Source: JAJRPT01 sp964465945
Lineage (GTDB): Bacteria; Bacteroidota; Ignavibacteria; Kapaibacteriales; UBA2268
Assembly: GCA_964465945.1 (NCBI GenBank)
Contig: CAYXMM010000008.1
Coordinates: forward strand, 1 to 64,000
DNA length: 64,000 bases
Direction of reading: 5' to 3'
The notes under the pieces are model-generated. The model worked only from the letters and a program-made list of their open reading frames with translations. It did not search any database and had not been told where the DNA came from. This document shows, one piece after another, positions 62,601 through 64,000 of this stretch; positions within the stretch are counted from its first letter, which is position 1; each line of letters opens with the position of its first letter. Position numbers and translations under genes: made by a program.

Positions 62601-63083
62601 AATACAACATATAGTTATGCAAATGGAAGACTTGTAATTGACATCGCTGATTACTTAAATAAATCTAACTATCAAACACAAATTAAAGACATTAAATCAA
62701 GAATAAACTTAGCACGAAACCACGATAACCCTATAAAAATCAGTAACTTCACAACTGACAATGAATTTCTAATTCCACTTCGCATAGACGGGAACATCAC
62801 AATTTACGAAGTATGTTTAGATTCAATGCGACTAATTGAGAATTATACCCCTGCAAACATACAAGCACTAAACAGAACTACAATAATACTAAACACTTAC
62901 GAAAGCGGAGCATATAAAATAGAAATCAGCGATTTAACAGGTAAAGTAATCACAAAACAAACACAAACGACAAAAAACAGCGAACAAATAAAGTACAACT
63001 ACGAACTCAGCAACGGCACCTACATAATCAAAATCACAGAACCCGGTAAAATTCAAACAATTAAGGTGATATTTATAGAATAG
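59640..63083 (+). CDS. Large T9SS-exported protein with propeller-like N-terminus and Ig-like repeats
   Basis: The 1147-residue product has a signal peptide (1-19). A region of about 380 residues starting REYYNWYFGYNTGN follows, resembling proteins with gliding-associated C-termini. Then come five or so Ig/PKD-like repeats (FCEGDSATISL, VWNTGETTKDIVV, YLWNTGETTRSIEVSESGNY), a HYDIN-like domain (NINFGEIIFGSTKTQTITA) and a T9SS type A sorting domain. It is probably a surface adhesin or structural protein. The 5' half is much more AT-rich than the 3' half, hinting at a mosaic origin. It begins 50 bp after the cysteine-rich gene. Confidence 0.75.
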   Translation: MKIIIYILFLVSLSNLYSQREYYNWYFGYNTGNSNAKAFGLIFNDTTNSPKVAFYNKRFNAIHTNPISMSDKLGNLLFTTDNDTLRDENFNFIFAMRNEFFSNETWIEIDASPFCITDINNKNIHYLFYNNGMYTANAIPTWINIDNLKFAYWVYNSQTKKMIEIDKKINIKTINCLEITLNNNNREYWVLINQYPTNELISYKFNSDGIDTLNPIINQTLNELDSLTPVEIKVSPNRKKIAILYNVYFKLKDDNKILNKLLLADFDDRTGIISNIGLTDVEFKTKKNHTMKYLISKSLEFSPNSKKLFLGSTKYYFNFVEEFLTQYILDSNKNEANLQNCDIIETKDLDLGVSDLELTPNGTIICNGKNGRSLSVINNPNEYHNNLKYSKINFALNDTILYGYMGDKLPKTLSCKYSFLNINHFQEICENENLILKVTPFYDIPSASFTWNGPKGFYSNEQYPIIKNISKSNEGYYKVKVYNSTDTLRDSSLVTIKEILETKVEQSKEYLCKNDSLVLFTNENYEVVWNDSIISKSFTVYNTGTYTALAIDSSKCALLKTIVINDFLPVLSATQNNFCEGDSATISLDKAYETIVWNTGETTKDIVVKTAGVYSATVTEGECSNTASIEIKVNPLPDFDVKAPNGLLICDGGSVEIEIEADPNISIQWSDNSRVRKRTFSQSGTYTITAKDIKTGCELTKDIVISDMNEIQADILGNPTFCDGQSTTLTLNPEGKSYLWNTGETTRSIEVSESGNYSATITSEAGCELIATKEVTKYPLPDFEILGETIICENPVALYPNKDFANYEWNTGANSKTITITEAGDYWLRVTDKNVCETTKSVEIKQANPELNLSTNNINFGEIIFGSTKTQTITADRDVIITKNTAKFNANINNKNINIIFNPTNIGEYIDTLIVETEGDCKATDTIYITGVCKAEILASVSNATGYPNDNITNKISLELQQQIPLPIDFNYNLTLNINQDAIYITDNTTYSYANGRLVIDIADYLNKSNYQTQIKDIKSRINLARNHDNPIKISNFTTDNEFLIPLRIDGNITIYEVCLDSMRLIENYTPANIQALNRTTIILNTYESGAYKIEISDLTGKVITKQTQTTKNSEQIKYNYELSNGTYIIKITEPGKIQTIKVIFIE

Positions 63084-63172
63084 TTCCCTTCGGCTCCGCT
63101 CAGGGAACGAACTAGTTCATTGAGCGTAGTCGAAATAAATTTCGTCTCTGTCATTCTGAGCGAAGCGAAGAA
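63084..63172. repeat. Dispersed palindromic repeat cluster, element 3
   Basis: Directly after the stop of the large gene come TTCCCT..AGGGAA (63084-63107), the palindrome GAACTAGTTC, CATTGAGCGTAGTCGAAAT and GTCATTCTGAGCGAAGCGAA. These GC-rich words contrast with the AT-rich background and share TGAGC-N2-AGTCGAA with the repeat at 45380-45470. Confidence 0.6.
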
Positions 63173-63188
63173 TCCAGTTAAATAAACC

Positions 63189-63209
63189 AGAATTTGCAAT
63201 GCAAATTCT
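63189..63209. repeat. Palindrome AGAATTTGC-AAT-GCAAATTCT
   Basis: Perfect 9-bp arms around AAT in the gap between the large T9SS gene and leader copy 2. No T tract, so not a clear terminator. From 63210 to 63400 the sequence is AT-rich with a GTCATTCTTCGCTTCTC repeat remnant near 63268 and no gene. Confidence 0.6.
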
Positions 63210-63406
63210 CCAATTAATAACTACGGAGAAGTTCAACGTTAATAGCAAAACAAAAAAAGAACCCGTCATTCTTCGCTTCTCTCAACACCCAGAAAAAAAA
63301 TTTCAAAAATATTTGTTTATTCTAAATTATTTTTTAATTTACAAAAAATGAATTTTATTTTCTGAAAAAGTAAAGTTATAGTGTAATATATGCAAGCAAA
63401 TTATTA

Positions 63407-63574
63407 CCATATTCTCCTAACTCCTTATATATATACGCTTGCTTTATACAACAATCCGAAATCGCAAATTCTCTCTACTATGAAATTAAAAATAATTTAC
63501 AAATTAAATGTTCTAAGCAAAACAAATTACAGGAGTTCAAACTTTATAATTTAGTTAAACAAAAGTATAGGCGG
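63407..63574 (+). repeat. Duplicated leader element, copy 2 (168 bp)
   Basis: Homologous to 58683-58866. AACTCCT (63419-63425) and AGGAGTT (63531-63537) are unchanged, as is the AAATTA/TAATTT hairpin. The TA tract has five units. No consensus promoter with N19 spacing is evident upstream, unlike copy 1. After 63574 the copies diverge. Confidence 0.8.
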
Positions 63575-63672
63575 AACGGCATCTAACCTAAATGCTTATG
63601 TTTGTTGGTGTTCATAATTTTTTATGGACTAAAAAAAAAAGATTTTGTTTAACTAAAAAAATAGGAATTTTT

Positions 63673-64000
63673 ATGAAAAAAATAATTTTTTCAATTTTAA
63701 TAATTTTAGTACTTTTATCAATAAGTAATAATGTTGTTAAAAGCCAGCCATGTCCTTCAGGTTGGAACACAAAAACTTTTCTAATTAACTATAGTGGATG
63801 TACATATAGTGTAATACTTTGTTATGAGTGTTTAGTTACACACCCTGGCGAAGTAAGGGTTGATTTAAAACATATTCAATATGTTTCAGGAAATTGTGCT
63901 CCTATTCAATGGGATGATGCAATTAATTTCATAAGAAATTATGTATCATCGGCACAATTTTATTATCATGAACTTTGTCTAAATATACCTAAACCTGAAC
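63673..64000 (+). CDS. Cysteine-rich secreted protein, copy 2 (truncated by the window end)
   Basis: An open frame from the ATG at 63673 runs to the window edge (109 codons plus one base). It has a signal peptide (hydrophobic 4-18) and then SQPCPSGWNTKTFLIN, SGCTYSVILCYEC, clearly paralogous to the gene at 58954 (SQ-CPSG-N, GC-Y, CY-C). AGGAATTTTT lies before the ATG. The C-terminus is unseen. Confidence 0.7.
   Translation, partial: MKKIIFSILIILVLLSISNNVVKSQPCPSGWNTKTFLINYSGCTYSVILCYECLVTHPGEVRVDLKHIQYVSGNCAPIQWDDAINFIRNYVSSAQFYYHELCLNIPKPE

Noticed and set aside
63575..63620. Integron attC-like site (CTAAC ... GTTGG) after leader copy 2
   Set aside because: Only a 5-bp imperfect pairing, no matching core at the homologous place after copy 1, no integrase and no cassette series.
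58529..64000. tRNA or other known structured RNA in the long gaps
   Set aside because: No T-loop (GTTCGA-type) or acceptor pairing could be found there or elsewhere in the window by eye; a covariance-model scan (tRNAscan-SE, Rfam) would be decisive.

Overview
Organism: the window is very AT-rich and looks like a flagellated member of the Bacteroidota/Chlorobi/Ignavibacteria (FCB) branch, not a classical gut Bacteroidia. Three large proteins end in type A type IX secretion (T9SS) sorting domains. Several genes carry the Bacteroidota promoter form TTTG-N19-TAnnTTTG upstream. The proteome has FCB traits: PiT transporters with a long C-terminal extension, a BtuG-like cobalamin propeller, and a GlsA/GlsB-type aminolipid pair. 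It also has motB, fliW and csrA. Split glycine decarboxylase (gcvPA) and FliW/CsrA/MotB would suit Ignavibacteria or Kapabacteria relatives; this placement is an inference.

Layout. 1-3.3 kb: a small phage-like regulatory module (Mor-type activator, divergent XRE/S24 repressor split at an A7 tract) beside a DUF262/GmrSD-like restriction protein. 3.3-6.2 kb (minus): OmpA lipoprotein, aminolipid acyltransferase pair, Dabb protein. 6.3-7.4 kb: dcd and pyrE. 7.4-9.6 kb (minus): receiver-only response regulator, csrA, fliW, motB. 9.8-18 kb: purN, PASTA protein, nrnA, DUF302, hemW, phosphate transporter, outer-membrane protein, rhomboid, TerB-like protein. 18-25.4 kb: amidohydrolase, a cysteine-less flavoprotein of the lipoamide dehydrogenase type, tsaC/sua5, hutH with an A-C-G MIO motif, and three exported proteins, two of them tandem paralogues. 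25.5-29.6 kb (minus): overlapping operon of dicarboxylate symporter, TPR histidine kinase and Sec59/DGK1-type lipid kinase. 29.8-31.5 kb: gcvPA and a DivIC/FtsB protein.

31.5-37.7 kb: a cobalamin riboswitch drives a probable outer-membrane B12 uptake operon: a T9SS-exported duplicated-domain protein, a BtuB-like TonB receptor, a surface protein and a BtuG-like lipoprotein. A 16-bp hairpin sits just inside the start of the receptor gene. 37.7-45.3 kb: SIMPL protein, rplU-rpmA, a T9SS beta-helix protein, dinD, cystathionine beta-synthase, biotin carrier, radA. 45.3-50 kb: dispersed palindromic repeats, then a Type III restriction-modification system. 50-58.5 kb: rluA-type synthase, folD, recJ, two Hsp20 genes, NlpC/P60 protein, nitrilase-family amidase, outer-membrane barrel, rluD.

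58.6-64 kb is the least conventional part. A leader of about 170-184 bp is present twice, about 95% identical apart from a (TA)n tract of 13 versus 5 units. Each copy precedes a paralogous cysteine-rich secreted protein; the second runs off the window. Between them lies an 1147-residue T9SS protein with Ig-like repeats. The leader has a strong consensus promoter upstream (first copy), conserved complementary segments and no conserved reading frame, so a structured RNA or mobile regulatory element is plausible. No rRNA, tRNA or CRISPR array was seen.
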